NCBI GenBank assembly: GCA_011032825.1
Contig: JAADJZ010000005.1
Coordinates: 625,001-689,000 of the forward strand
DNA: 64,000 nt
Reading direction: 5' to 3'
From: Massariosphaeria phaeospora
Taxonomy: Eukaryota > Ascomycota > Dothideomycetes > Pleosporales
A model generated the notes under the pieces. It had not been told where the DNA came from, ran no database searches, and was given only the letters and a program-made list of their open reading frames with translations. Positions 21,391-32,330 of this stretch are shown here, in pieces (position 1 is the stretch's first letter; each line of letters begins with the position of its first letter). Both the position numbers and the translations under genes were made by a program.

Positions 21391-23156
21391 CTACAACCCC
21401 CCTTCTTCGTCCTCAACAGCATACACCGTGACCCCCTGAGCATCGTCTCCGCCAGCCGTCCGCCTCACCACGAAGCACTGAAGGGCCCCGTCATTGACAT
21501 CCTCCGTGATGACACGGTCCCTCTTATTATGCTCCTCGACGAACTGGTCTTCCATCTTCTCGACAGCGCGCTTAAGTTCCCGTGCGCCCGTGTCCTTGTC
21601 GTCGAACTGCGCCGATAGCGCATTACAGATCTTGCCGTCTTCGATCAGCGTCAAACGACAGTGTCCGAAAAAGCGCTCGGCTTTTGGAGTGCGATCGATG
21701 GGTTGGCGGATCCTGGTGGAGAATGCGAGGACGAATTTGTGGACGATGACGGAGCGCTCGGATGGCGTGAAGGGGAGGAAGGGGACGATTAGACTGATGC
21801 GGCCGGTGAAGGGCGCCTAGATGAGTTTAGTCTGGGCCGATGTTCATGCAAAGGGGGATTTGGTACTGACTTTGAACATGTTCTTGTATGCCTGTTTTAG
21901 AGCAGATTGCAAAGGTTTGAGGTTAACCTTGTCTTTCTTGTCCTCAGACAGCTTTTCAATGTGCTCAGCGTAATAGTTGTCGATCAGGGCACTGCCATAA
22001 TTTGTTGCTATGATCCATATGGTCTTCGTGCAGTCGACCGGAGTATTCGTGCGACGGTCCACGTAATTCCCTTCGAGCGTCAGCAAGCATCATACAAGCT
22101 GTATGTTAAACATACCGTTTTCAGTGATCAGCAGGAGTGCGTCTCGCACTTCCTCTCGGGTTTTATCGAACTCGTCTAAGAACACCACAGACCGTTCTTC
22201 AGTATTATCCGCAAGGAAGTTGTTCAATATCGATCCGTCTTGGTTCCGATTCCAGCCGGCAGTGGGTCCGAACAGAGCCCAGCTGTCACGAGTCGCGGCG
22301 CAATCGATCACGGTTGTCTTGACGGATAACAAATCACCCAATGCCCTCGCCATCTCTGTTTTGCCAAGTCCTGACGCTCCTGCAAAGGCCATAACAAACG
22401 GGTAGTCCCTTCTTAAAGCTACATGAGAGAAGATCGACCTCATCACAAAATCGGCGGCAGGCCGCTGTCCTATTAGAAAGTAGGGCAATTTCAATAGGTC
22501 ACTCATATTGTAGGCCTCCGCAATTTGGATAGAGCGAGCGTTTGTCTTGGGAAGTCTGTTGGCGAGATGAAGTAGATACCGATGAGTAAGATGTAATGAG
22601 AGCGCAAGCTTAGAGCGCTCCTCTTGTGTACACCAAGCAGACGCTGCGTCGACAGAATTTCCTGAGAACTCTGCTTCCTCTCGTGGGGTCTCTAGGTACT
22701 TGATCCACATGTCCTTAGGGATCGAGTTTGGGTCTGCACCGCATGCAAGAAGCAACTTGGCGACGCGCGTGGTGTCCATCGCTTCACGATACCCTTCGGT
22801 GATCACGAATGCTAACAGAGGGGTAGGGAATCGTTCGTGGACTGCGTTTATGTCAATATTGTACTGGAGAAGGACCGACATGAGTTCCGCGGAGTTCTGT
22901 TCAGCCGCATGGTACAAAGCGGGCCATGCATCGTTCGACATGCTCTCCTTGAAATCAGGTCGGTCTTGGTAGCTCCCAAGATACGCCTTGATGGATTCAA
23001 GACTACGTTTCTCTTTCACGGCGGCGATAAGTGTGTTAGCTGAGAAAGCCACTGGGTATGCCATACTAAGGAGGCGGTCGTCAAGCTGATAGTTAGCTGC
23101 TATACATGTTAGAGCTGGGAATTTAGGATCCAAAGGTACTAACCACCGTTGTCCAT
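21391..23156 (-). CDS. Ankyrin-repeat/ClpB-type AAA+ ATPase (Skd3/CLPB-like), copy 2
   Basis: Exons 23144-23156, 22116-23099, 21871-22070 and 21391-21816 give 540 residues. The start is the ATG at 23156, reached through a 43-nt first intron with a CTAAC branch site; the main exon alone has no ATG before residue ~20. Ankyrin-like helices (WPALYHAAEQNSAELMSVLL) precede a AAA+ module with Walker A GASGLGKTEMA, Walker B SVVFLDEFDK, sensor 1 IWIIATNYGS, TGRISLIVPF at the arginine-finger position and sensor 2 GARELKRA. The pore-loop position reads AGWNRNQDGS, with Trp where copy 1 has Tyr. The middle exon is exactly 200 nt in both copies and the flanking introns have the same phase, so the pair arose by tandem duplication. 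The C-terminus is shorter and acidic. ATPase activity is expected; substrates are unknown. Confidence 0.85.
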
Positions 23157-23244
23157 ACTGGCGTTTTAGGAGTCCTTCGAATTTCCAGAGTCCACTGTAA
23201 GTCCGGAGTAAAGATTAAGGATACTATGTCGAGACTGGGCCGAT

Positions 23245-23256
23245 CTTTATATATTT
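23245..23256 (-). promoter_or_regulatory. TATA-like box upstream of ankyrin-Clp copy 2
   Basis: On the minus strand the sequence reads AAAATATATAAAG, about 90 nt upstream of the ATG at 23156. Position and sequence fit a core promoter element. No experiment supports it. Confidence 0.45.
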
Positions 23257-23817
23257 TGAAAGACCCCTACATTGATTTCTGTGAAACCAGAGACGCCTTC
23301 ACAATCCCTGCATAGATCTTCTGCTGCCGTGAAAACAGAGTAAGACAGCAAGGCGATATGCACTGTCTCACTCACATTCAAAGAAACTTAGATAGAGCAA
23401 ATTAGCTCATGTGCAAGACAAACAAACCAGACACCTCAAGCGGTCTAACATTGATGGTGTTTGTAGCCATCTGATTAGCTTGCTAGGTGAGCCCGTGCCG
23501 CAGCGCGTCCCTCTCCCACATTCCATGACTCTTCCCACAAAGGCTATAGCAATGATGAGTTTGACAGACTTAGATCGGTGGATGGAAACGAAGATGGAGA
23601 TGGAAGGAAACATGAGGAAGGGGAAGGGTCGGACGATGTGGTTCTAGCTTCGCGAGCTATACCCATCGCGTTTAGCGCCATCCCATTGTCGAACTACTGG
23701 GAAAGAGCGACTGCCACAGAGTTGTTCACGCAACAATACAGTGTTGTCGGAGAAAAAATTTGGTACAATACCTACAAGTACCCTATGGAGGCGTCGCTTC
23801 AGGTCCTGTATGTGCAC
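23257..23817. other. Intergenic region
   Basis: About 560 nt holding the upstream region of ankyrin-Clp copy 2 and the 3' flank of the NUFIP1-like gene. No ORF with support. Confidence 0.4.
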
Positions 23818-25593
23818 CTATCCCAGAAACCCATGCCGACCGAGATACTTGATAGCATCCAGCGCCAACCGCTCCGCCTTCTCCACCTCCTGCTCCACCA
23901 TCATCTCATACAGCCCCACTCGCTTCTTCTCTCTCGACGCATGCGTATATCTGCACTTAGCGCCAAACTTGCATTTCCCGAACTGCTTGAACTGATAACA
24001 GATGTCACTATCGTTTTTGTTGGGGTTCTGCGCCTTCTTCGTGGTCGTCGTGCTTGTACCTGTAGTTATGGGCGGCGGCGGCGGCGGCGGAGGAGGTACG
24101 ACGATAGATGGAATAGGTTTCTTCGAAGACTTCTCGTCTGGCGGCGCGTCGCTGTCTTCGGCATCAGAGTTGTGCTCGGATTCGAGTGCTGATTCGTCGG
24201 AGGACTCTTCTGCGCTGGATACAACAGATGAATCGTCCAACACGGAGTTTTCGTCCGCCTCGGACTCTGTGTCACTGCCATAGCCGAGGCCGAGATCGAC
24301 GGCTTGAGGTTTCTTGTCTGCGGTGCGCGGAGCTACACCAGCCTTGTTCAGCATGCTCTCATGATGCGCCCGTCGAAGTCGGCTTAGCTCTTCCCGATCC
24401 TTCAGATCGGCAGCGCTAGGTTTGTTCGCTTCGACCGCTTTGACCGCTTTTGGAGTCGCAGGCGTCCGTTGACTCTCGTATCTCTTCTCAGGCTTTCCTA
24501 TGACTTTGCGTAAGAACTCCAAGTCGTGCGCTCGCTTCTCGGCAGCTTCCTGTGCTTTCTCTGTGATTCTGTGTTGCGTGGGGAAATTCTTCCTGCGGTC
24601 CTTGATCCACGCCATGACTTCCCCTGGCGTCTGTAGCGATATGCTCTCTCCTTCGTGCTCGAAAACGGCCCCTCCGCCCTGGATAGTAGCCGAGAAGGCA
24701 GCTTCCTCATCCACTTCCTCCTCCGCACTCTCAGGTTCCTGATCGGAGTCTAACCGAGTCAGACCCAAGTTCACCGGGCGTTTATTCTTTCTCTCGCTTT
24801 TGGTAGCAGGCGGCGCGTTCCTGGTCTGTACTGCTGGCAAAGTGAAGCCGAAACTTGGTACGGCCGGAGCTGGTGTCGCTTTAGCCTTCTGAGGTTTTTC
24901 GTTCGCTTGTTGTTGTCTTTTTGGCGGGTGGGGAGGGCTGGTTTGCCAATTACCACTACCTCGCTTCCGCTTCCTGTCGTTATGCTGCGTAGGAGATTGG
25001 TATGGTTGTTCATAAATCGATTGAACTGCCGGAGACTGTGAAGACTGCGGTGTATCGGATGTACCAGTGATGTGGCTCGCAAAGGCGGCCATTGACTGCA
25101 TCCCAGCTTGGGTATTCATGAACGCCATCGCATGAGCGAGAGCTTCCGGGGTCAACGGCGGTAGGCTCTGTGGTCCAGGTTGAAGCTGATTCGAAAACAT
25201 CGGATTCATGTATGCGCCAGCTTGTACGGAAGGTGGAGATTGGAAAGGACCGGGCTGTTGCGGAGACGATTGATGCCGTTGTTGCTGGCTTTGACCGTTC
25301 GAGTTGTTTTGATAATGATTTCCACCGCGTCCACCACGCTGATAATCTCCCTGTGATCCTCCTCTGGGTTGTCTGTTTCCTTCTGATCGGCCATCTCCAC
25401 CCTGCCCTCGGCCACCTCTCCCGCTCCCCCTGAAGTTATCCCCGCGCCCACGACCCTGCCAGCCACGGCCCCGACCCCGGTCTCCTCTGCCGTTATCATA
25501 CCCGCCTCGTTGGCTCGTATATTGTTCCGGCGCATCGTTTGAGGAAGCTTTCGGGGGTGGTGGAGGTGGAGGCGGAAACTTGAAGGACGACAT
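23818..25593 (-). CDS. NUFIP1-like CCCH zinc-finger protein (box C/D snoRNP assembly)
   Basis: A single exon of 591 residues. It starts with a proline run, then an RGG/GRGRG-rich segment (~30-95) typical of RNA-binding proteins, then a Q/P-rich part. At ~318-350 the segment EVMAWIKDRRKNFPT matches the conserved NUFIP1 motif, which in yeast Rsa1 and human NUFIP1 binds Snu13/15.5K during box C/D snoRNP assembly. An acidic Ser/Glu-rich stretch and a second proline run precede a C-terminal CCCH finger, CYQFKQFGKCKFGAKCRYTH (C-x8-C-x5-C-x3-H), at ~530. A nuclear place is inferred. It is transcribed divergently from RPC25, 321 nt away. Confidence 0.85.
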   Translation of the reverse strand: MSSFKFPPPPPPPPKASSNDAPEQYTSQRGGYDNGRGDRGRGRGWQGRGRGDNFRGSGRGGRGQGGDGRSEGNRQPRGGSQGDYQRGGRGGNHYQNNSNGQSQQQRHQSSPQQPGPFQSPPSVQAGAYMNPMFSNQLQPGPQSLPPLTPEALAHAMAFMNTQAGMQSMAAFASHITGTSDTPQSSQSPAVQSIYEQPYQSPTQHNDRKRKRGSGNWQTSPPHPPKRQQQANEKPQKAKATPAPAVPSFGFTLPAVQTRNAPPATKSERKNKRPVNLGLTRLDSDQEPESAEEEVDEEAAFSATIQGGGAVFEHEGESISLQTPGEVMAWIKDRRKNFPTQHRITEKAQEAAEKRAHDLEFLRKVIGKPEKRYESQRTPATPKAVKAVEANKPSAADLKDREELSRLRRAHHESMLNKAGVAPRTADKKPQAVDLGLGYGSDTESEADENSVLDDSSVVSSAEESSDESALESEHNSDAEDSDAPPDEKSSKKPIPSIVVPPPPPPPPPITTGTSTTTTKKAQNPNKNDSDICYQFKQFGKCKFGAKCRYTHASREKKRVGLYEMMVEQEVEKAERLALDAIKYLGRHGFLG

Positions 25594-25914
25594 TATGGCG
25601 CTGGCGGCAGTTCGAGGGGCTCCACCGTCTGCAAATCGGCATGTCTGAAGCTGCGTATACCCGAGACGATTGTGCTGGTGTGTTTATAAGTTGAAAACTG
25701 TTGTACTGTGACGTGATGAAGCTCCAGCTCGCATTTCGAAAAGTATCATCCTTTATCGATAAGAACTCTTGGCGCGAGCTCCATCACCAATCAGGTCAGT
25801 TCCGTTACACGAAAACCAGAGACTCACCTACTACACAAGTCGCAAAAACTTCCAGTTTCCATATAATCTTCCGTAGAGCCGCCCAAGGAGCATGAAGACA
25901 TACAGCCTGCGACA
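25594..25914. promoter_or_regulatory. Shared divergent promoter of NUFIP1-like gene and RPC25
   Basis: The two start codons are separated by 321 nt, so both promoters must lie here. No TATA box is obvious on either strand. Confidence 0.5.
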
Positions 25915-26843
25915 ATGTTCATCCTTGTAAGCCTCCCGAGGTAGTATTGTGCATGCCGCGCCATCGACTTACAGAAAGGCAGACGACGATTCAAGATCTG
26001 ATACAGATCGCGCCACAAGAATTCGACAAACCGAGCGCACAGGCGCTCAAAGATGCTATCAACGAGAAGTATGCCAACAAAGTCATCCAGAATATCGGGC
26101 TTTGCATTTGTTTGTGGGATCTTTTGGAAGCTTCCGATGGTTTGATTGGCCACGGAACGGGGAAGGTGAATGTCAACGGTAAGGCTCCATGTTTCTTACT
26201 GATCTCTTTCTTCTACATGTACTCTGTCGCAGTGTTCTGAGATCTTCACGGTAAGCACACGGCTGCACAGCGTTCTATAAAGTCCCCGTCCTCACTATGC
26301 CTTATACCATCCTCCCTCTCCAACGGTCCTAACAACTCAACTCTAGCCGAATTTCGACTCGCAGTCTTCCGCCCGTTTCGCGGCGAGATCATCTACGGCA
26401 TCATCAAGTCGAGCACCGAGGAAGGAATAATCATCGACCTCGATTTCACATGCGAAGTTTTCGTCCCCTACCAACTACTCCAGCCAAACTCCACCTTCTC
26501 ACGCGCTGAAGATGTGTGGATCTGGAACACGGACGACAGCGAGTTGTTCTACGACAATCGCGAGCCGGTGCTACTTCGCATCGAACAGGAGGAGTGGACT
26601 GACCAGAAGCCGACGATTGTGCAGAAGGACGAGAACGGGGAGGTGATTGAGGACAGGGATACGGCGTATAGAATCATTGTGAGTTTGCTTTGCTTCTTAG
26701 CTTCTGGGTGTACTTGAGTATTAACGATCTTCCAGGGCTCAATGCATCAAAACGGCCTCGGGCCACAGCTGTGGTGGGGCGAAGCGGCAGTCGAAGAGGA
26801 GGCTGAGGAGGCCGCCGAGGAGATGGACGATGCAGAGGAATGA
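25915..26843 (+). CDS. RPC25: DNA-directed RNA polymerase III subunit RPC25 (RPC8)
   Basis: Four exons (25915-25926, 25983-26178, 26347-26678, 26736-26843) give 215 residues. The first exon is only 12 nt and encodes MFIL. Joining it to the acceptor at 25982 yields MFILTTIQDLIQIAPQEF, the characteristic start of Rpc25. An Rpb7-like N-terminal domain (NKVIQNIGLCICLWDLL) and EFRLAVFRPFRGEIIYGII follow, then the S1-like OB domain (SRAEDVWIWNT). The tail is acidic. Rpc25 pairs with Rpc17 to form the Pol III stalk needed for initiation on tRNA and 5S genes. An earlier AG at 25974 would break the frame, so the second AG was chosen. Confidence 0.93.
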
Positions 26844-27282
26844 GGACAACATCTCTCAGAAACCCGACTTGCATAGTCGGCGTATCCAATCTCGGCTTAG
26901 GGCGTTCACTATGGGTAGTTATTGGAGGGTCTGACTTGCTTTCTATAAGCCAATTCCCACAACACCAAATCCACACAGCTGAGCACGTGTGTCGAAGCCC
27001 CCGAACATGCAGCTAGTTCGTCTTGCAAACATATCTCACTGTGCCAGTGTTGTTGAGCTGAGTGAAGAATGGAATACATGCGCGGTTTAAGGTCCCAAAG
27101 ATGTCTGCGAGCAGACGCGGCAGCTGAATAGGGCCGTGAGCACTGCATCAGTAAACTCGGCGTCCTCCGTGTTCCCGCACTCTAGTCATGGTAGCTGAGC
27201 GTGATCCCAGTGTCTTCTCACTCTGGGCCGTTGTAGCATATTCCCTTTCGAGGTTGCAAGTCTTGACTGCGGCATTCCCCTC
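26844..27282. other. Intergenic region between RPC25 and the cupin gene (tail to tail)
   Basis: Both neighbours end here, so only 3' flanks are expected. No other feature seen. Confidence 0.5.
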
Positions 27283-27619
27283 TCATTCCCCTATAACGTA
27301 TGTGCAGCCCTCCGACCCCACCCAGACCTCGTGCAGCCGCTGCGCATCGACGTCGACTCTAGCGCCCGGGCCAAATGTCTCCCTCGTGGGTTTTTGGTCG
27401 CCCGGATACGTAATGGTCAGTTGTCCGTCCAGGATGAGGTGGGTGGTCAGGCCGCTGTGGGTGTGTGGCGGGTAGTGGGCGTTGCTGCGGCGCGCCCGTG
27501 TCAGTGCGGCTGCAGCTGGGCGGAGAGGTTCAGACATACGGGCCGTCGGTCCACGTGAAGATATGGCTGAAGCCCCAAGAGCGCACCTCGCGTTCGGCCT
27601 CTTTGCGCGACCTGGCCAT
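27283..27619 (-). CDS. Small single-domain cupin protein
   Basis: Two exons, 27540-27619 and 27283-27484, join through a 55-nt GT-AG intron with a CTGAC branch-like site to give 93 residues. The spliced sequence reads WTDGPNAHYPPHTHSG, then LILDGQLTITYPGD, GPGARVDV and LHEVWVGSEG. These are cupin motif 1 (H-x-H with the later E replaced) and motif 2 (H at LHEVW), the two metal-binding strands of the double-stranded beta-helix fold. Neither exon alone has the full first motif. Small cupins are often metal-dependent enzymes or binding proteins. I cannot name a substrate. No signal peptide is seen. Confidence 0.75.
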
Positions 27620-28311
27620 CGTGGACGCGTTGAAGGAGTGGGAGGGTCCGCTGTGTGAACAACGGGGCGTACGTTGGCTAGACCCTGATGACGTTGGGCC
27701 TTGGCAGGGCTGGGACTGCCAGTAAACGGTGGCTGCTGCTGCCAACAATGACAAGAATGACAAGGCCCGCGTTCGTGGACAGCAGCAAGTCCAGAGCCTC
27801 AGCTGCCGGTACGGAGTAGCTGCAAAGCAGACCACGTCGCTGAACAACTACGCACCGGCTGCAGACATCGCTAATAATATTGCAAGAACGCAGTCCGACC
27901 AGCTCCCACGGGCAGGTGCACCCGGGTCCCAGCCGCCCTGCCCGCCTCACGCGCGCGGGCCGTCTGTAGCTTCCATTGTCCCGCTGGCAACTCTTCCACC
28001 GTCACCGTTTGCTTAGTGCTGAGAACTCGCCCTCGACCCGCGCCCTCGACTGACGGCTGGCCGTGCTGACCGGTCCTCGGTGTGCCTGAGGCTAGCTGCT
28101 CGACGCCTGGACTTGAAGCTGGCTCTCGCTTGACTGTTTGCTGCAAGTCCGCGCAGGTACCGGTATAAGCACAGCTGAGCTGCCCCGACTTCCACCTTTC
28201 CTAGCCCCGTACCCCTCTGCCTCAGCACCAATTTCCGGCCCGCAAGAGTCGTTCGCGACTTTGACAATTCTCTCGCAACTTCCCCCGATTCTGGCGTGCA
28301 CACCAACCGCA
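27620..28311. promoter_or_regulatory. Divergent upstream region of cupin and phospholipase C genes
   Basis: About 690 nt, GC-rich toward the PLC side. The PLC frame stays open upstream as far as an ATG at 28138, so a start 58 codons earlier is possible. The context AACCGCAATGG at 28312 is the better start. Confidence 0.4.
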
Positions 28312-30917
28312 ATGGCGAGTGCACCGTCCCGCCATGCTACCGTTGCTGGCTCCAAGGACCACAAACTCGGCGCGCCGAAGCTCGACGAGCCCCAACTGCA
28401 GGCTGGAGGAGGCTCTGCCGCTGTCGTAGCCAAGGCGCGAACTGTCGCAAGACTCTCCCCGATCGTGCAAACACACCTCCAGGCCATCTATAAGGATGTC
28501 TCTCAACAGTACCAGTTGGACACCAAGGAGGGGCTGGCGAGATGGCTAGCGGAAGAGCAGCAGGCTCCTGCAAGTGATGCAGAAGCGCTGAAGTCGGCCT
28601 CGTTCGAAGAGTTCGCTACCTATTTCATGTCAGGCACAGGAAACTGCATGAAAGCTGCCACCCCAGTCGACGAGTCGTATCCTATTTCGAATTACTTCAT
28701 CTCGTCGAGTCACAATACCTACTTGACGGGGAACCAGCTGTACAGCGATTCGAGCGCGGATGGTTACAAAAATGTGAGTGCAAGACTGTCCGCTCTCCCC
28801 CTAACCTTCTAACTATCGCAGGTTCTCCTTCGCGGCTGTCGCTGCGTGGAAATCGATGTCTGGGATGGAGAGCCGCCCTCTAGTTCGAGCTCCGAGGACG
28901 AGGCTGCAAGATCGGGGGCAACCAAAGTTCCAAAAGAGAAGTCGGGATTGTCATTTCGAAAACGGCTAGAGCTCCGTATCAAAGGAAAACTCTCGTCTTC
29001 GCCCGAGGAGAAGTCCAAGGATGCGCCTGCGTCCCCACCACCGGCCCAGTCAGATAGAATCGAACCGTGGCGGTCGAATTCATATCGAGCAGAGCCACGA
29101 GTACTTCACGGCTATACCTTGACGAAAGAAACTACCTTTAGAGAAGTCTGCGCGACAATTAGAGACTATGCATTTGTGACTTCCGATCTCCCAATCATTG
29201 TGAGTCTCGAGGTGCACACTACGCCAGAACAGCAAGAGATCATGGTCGAGATCATGACAGATTATTGGAGGGGCATGCTTGTCGATCTCCCACTTGACCC
29301 TTCTCAACCCTCCGAAAGCCTCAACCTGCCCCCCCTGGGAGAGCTAAAGAACAAAATCCTTGTTAAAGTGAAGCGCACACACAGCAAGCCAGCTGACTCT
29401 GGAGCGAACCCAACAACACTCCAGCGACCCGCGCAGTTGACCAGGCCCGATAGCACCGAGTCTATGTCCGACTCTACATCTAACGACGAGATACCTCCGG
29501 GCGAGAAAAAGCCCCCGCCCAAGCCAAAGGTCATTGAAGACTTGGTGAAGCTTGGTGTATATTTTGGTGGCTATCACTTCAAAGGCCTCGATCAACCCGG
29601 TGAGTCCAACTTGTCGCCGCTGAGTCGGAGTCACCCCACAAGAGAATATACTAACATCGTTCAGAGGCGAACATCCCCACACACGTGTTCTCCTTATCCG
29701 AGAAGGCGTTGATGGAGGTCCATGAGACTCAGGCACAAGCCCTCTTCAAACACAACAAGCATTTCTTCATGCGAGCCTATCCTAAAGGGTTGCGAATCAA
29801 CTCGACGAATCTCAATCCGTCTGTCTTTTGGAGAGCAGGCGTTCAGATCGTGGCTCTCAACTGGCAAAGATGGGACGGTGGCATGATGCAGAACGAGGGC
29901 ATGTTCGCAGGCACGAGCGGATGGGTGCTCAAACCGGAGGGCTATCGTACCACCAGCAACGAGGTCACACAGAGGTCGGCCATCCCGCATCATATTCTCC
30001 ACCTCAGCATCGAGTTTCTCGCGGGCCAAGATATCCCCTTGCCACCCGACGAGGATAGTCCCAAGGACTTCAAACCGTTTGTGAAAGTGGAGCTCCATGT
30101 TGAAAAGCACGAAGAGCGATCTAGCGAAGCGATTCCCGGCGGGGGAAAGAGCAACAAGGGCGACTACAAGAAGAAGACCAAGACGCAGCGGACTCCGGAC
30201 CCAGATTTCAATCGCGAGGTCATTACATTTGCGGGCATCCGTGGGGTCACAGAGGAATTAAGTTTCGTCAGGTATGTTGTATTTCTTTTACTCTCCTTTC
30301 GTTTGCTCGGCTTCTACATGCGAGCTCCCACGCGATGCGACTCGAGACTACCCAATTTATGCGTTGCACTGGTTCCAGATGCACATGCACATGCACAGGC
30401 ATCGGTCAAATTGTTTGGGTGGGTCCGACATGGGCCGCTGTACACATCGACAAAGACGGAAGCGGCGGGTCTCCATGGCAGGCTTTTCCATCCACTCGGA
30501 TCGACCGGTGATAGCATCGCAACGACCTAGCGGGCTGTCCCGAGGCCATGGTCGCACGGTACTGGGATCGGGACCGTTGGCGGCTCATCATGCAGAATGC
30601 CGTTATCCCCGTTCTGAGGCGACATGTCACTTTCTCACTTTCTGAATCTTCTTCACCACCCGGGATCCGACCTCCCAGTGTCTGGCGCTTATGCACTGTT
30701 CAATCGGCTTGTACTATCCACCGAAATTGGCGCTAACGCTGTGTCCCGCAGGTTCAAGGTCATGGACGACGAGCGCTTGGGCGACGATCTGGCGGCGTGG
30801 GCCTGCTTCCGCCTCGATCGCCTCCAGCCCGGTGTGCGGATGCTGCATCTCTACGACTCGAACGGCGTTGTCACAAAGGGGGTGCTGCTGGTCCGCATCA
30901 GGAAGACGGTCAGTTAG
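28312..30917 (+). CDS. PLC1: Phosphoinositide-specific phospholipase C
   Basis: Exons 28312-28773, 28822-29599, 29665-30271 and 30752-30917 give 670 residues. An EF-hand-like region (~40-110) precedes the catalytic X box: ISNYFISSSHNTYLTGNQL has the first catalytic His and Ca-binding Asn, VEIDVWDG the acidic Ca ligands and VLHGYTLT the second His. A Ser/Lys-rich insert of about 65 residues splits the X box after WDGEP. An acidic/proline X-Y linker follows, then the Y box (SKP...RINSTNLNPSVFWRAG...ALNWQ) and a C2 domain (LSFVRFKVMDDERLG formed across the last splice). The enzyme cleaves PIP2 to IP3 and diacylglycerol in Ca-dependent signalling. The third intron is long (480 nt). A donor at 30909 could replace the last three codons by an exon at 31120-31356. 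Confidence 0.93.
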
Positions 30918-32330
30918 TTAGGCGCTGTGATGCATGTCTGCCTGCATATTACCACTACGCCCGGCGCATCCCGTGTGTCCCCACCCACATGTGGTCCTTC
31001 CCCTCGCTCTGTTGCATCAACGTTAGGTTAGGTTAGGTTGGGCTGTGCTTTCAGTTCACCTCTACAGTATGTATCATGTTGGTGCTGATGATGTGGCGTA
31101 GCTGTTTCCTTGGCTGCAGGGCAGGCGCAGAGCGGGCATCTTGAAGCGCAGGACTTCGCTGGACGGTCTTCACCATCACCATCATGATCAGCATCACCCT
31201 CAGGAGCACCACCCCCGCGAACTCCAACAAGCCCGCTATCCGCGCAAGCGGAACCCCGGGCGCGAATCCGATGGCGACCGTGTGCACAGGCCAGGGATGC
31301 TGCCGAAACTTACTACGTCTGTGGTTGCGTTAGGTTTGGCCTTTGAACATCGCTGATGGAGCGGAGCGGAGCAGTACGGCCTTTTTCCTTTTTCCTTTCG
31401 TCTTTTTCTTGTTTATCTTTTCTGAGTGGGTAGGTAGACTAGGCGGGGCTTGTTGTAGGTGGATTAGACGGTTGCGGCGACTGGGCGTGGCGGTAGTGGT
31501 GGTGGTGTGTTGGTACCTAGGGCCCCGGCCATGCGAGGCGGGCACTACTAACTTAGGTTAATATGATATCCCCCCTCCCTTTTTCCAATTCATTACTCAT
31601 GTCTTGGTGTCGGTCGATGTGCTAGTAGAGATAGAGAGAGTAGACTGGAGGCTGTCGTGGGTGGGGCTTGCAATGTGGGGTGAAAACCTCGGGGGCAAAG
31701 CGCGCGTGCGTTTACTTGCACACCTGCGCTCTTGGAGTGTGGGTTGGGTAGGTAGGTGAGTAAGTAAGTAAGAGTGCCAGTTAAGTCATGTCATGTCAGG
31801 TCCTGTTGCACGCAATACAGTATCCCAGTTCGGTCCGGTTCGTTCCGTTCATTTCGTTTCGTTTCGTTTCTATCTGCGCCGCGTGAAAGAGCCATGTGTC
31901 AACAGAGACAGAGAAAGAGTAGACGGAGCGGGCAAGCGAGCGATGCGCCGGGCCCGCAGGAAGAGGCAGGCAGGCAGACATGGCGATGCAGAACGTGGGT
32001 TGAAAAAGATGTGGGTGTGCGTTGATGGGTTGGATGGCATGGATTGGATGATGCGCGGAGTGTGGAGTGCGGAGACGTTTGGGAAAAGCGTGGCTAGGGA
32101 AAAGCCCTCGTGACGGAAGGCAAGGCAAAGGCAAAGGAAATAGAGGGAGACGGAAGAGAGAAGCAAGGAGGGGAGTTGGGAGGCGCCCAGATCAGATCAG
32201 ATCAGATCAGATTAGATAGACATCCCATCACGTCTACACACGTCATCTCTCATACGTCATCCCCGAACTGCTCTTTTCCTTCGTCGCCCCACTGACGTCG
32301 CCCGGGCGTGCGTGCGCGTGCACGTGAGCG
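30918..32330. other. PLC 3' flank with simple repeats
   Basis: No independent gene. It contains TTAGG x3 at 31024-31041, a His-codon-rich open frame at 31120-31356 that can be spliced to PLC, TTCGT repeats near 31840-31870, and AGATC repeats at 32190-32215. Confidence 0.5.
32190..32215 (+). repeat. AGATC microsatellite
   Basis: Five near-perfect tandem AGATC units, with AGATT in the last. Confidence 0.8.

Noticed and set aside
23578..24192. 204-codon plus-strand frame
   Set aside because: It runs antisense to the C-terminal part of the NUFIP1-like gene and has an Arg run from the proline codons; the minus-strand protein has clear motifs.
29344..30110. Two minus-strand frames of 130 and 138 codons
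   Set aside because: They are antisense to the conserved Y and C2 domains of PLC.
31023..31041. Telomere-like TTAGG repeats
   Set aside because: Only three units and not the fungal TTAGGG; far too short for a telomere remnant.
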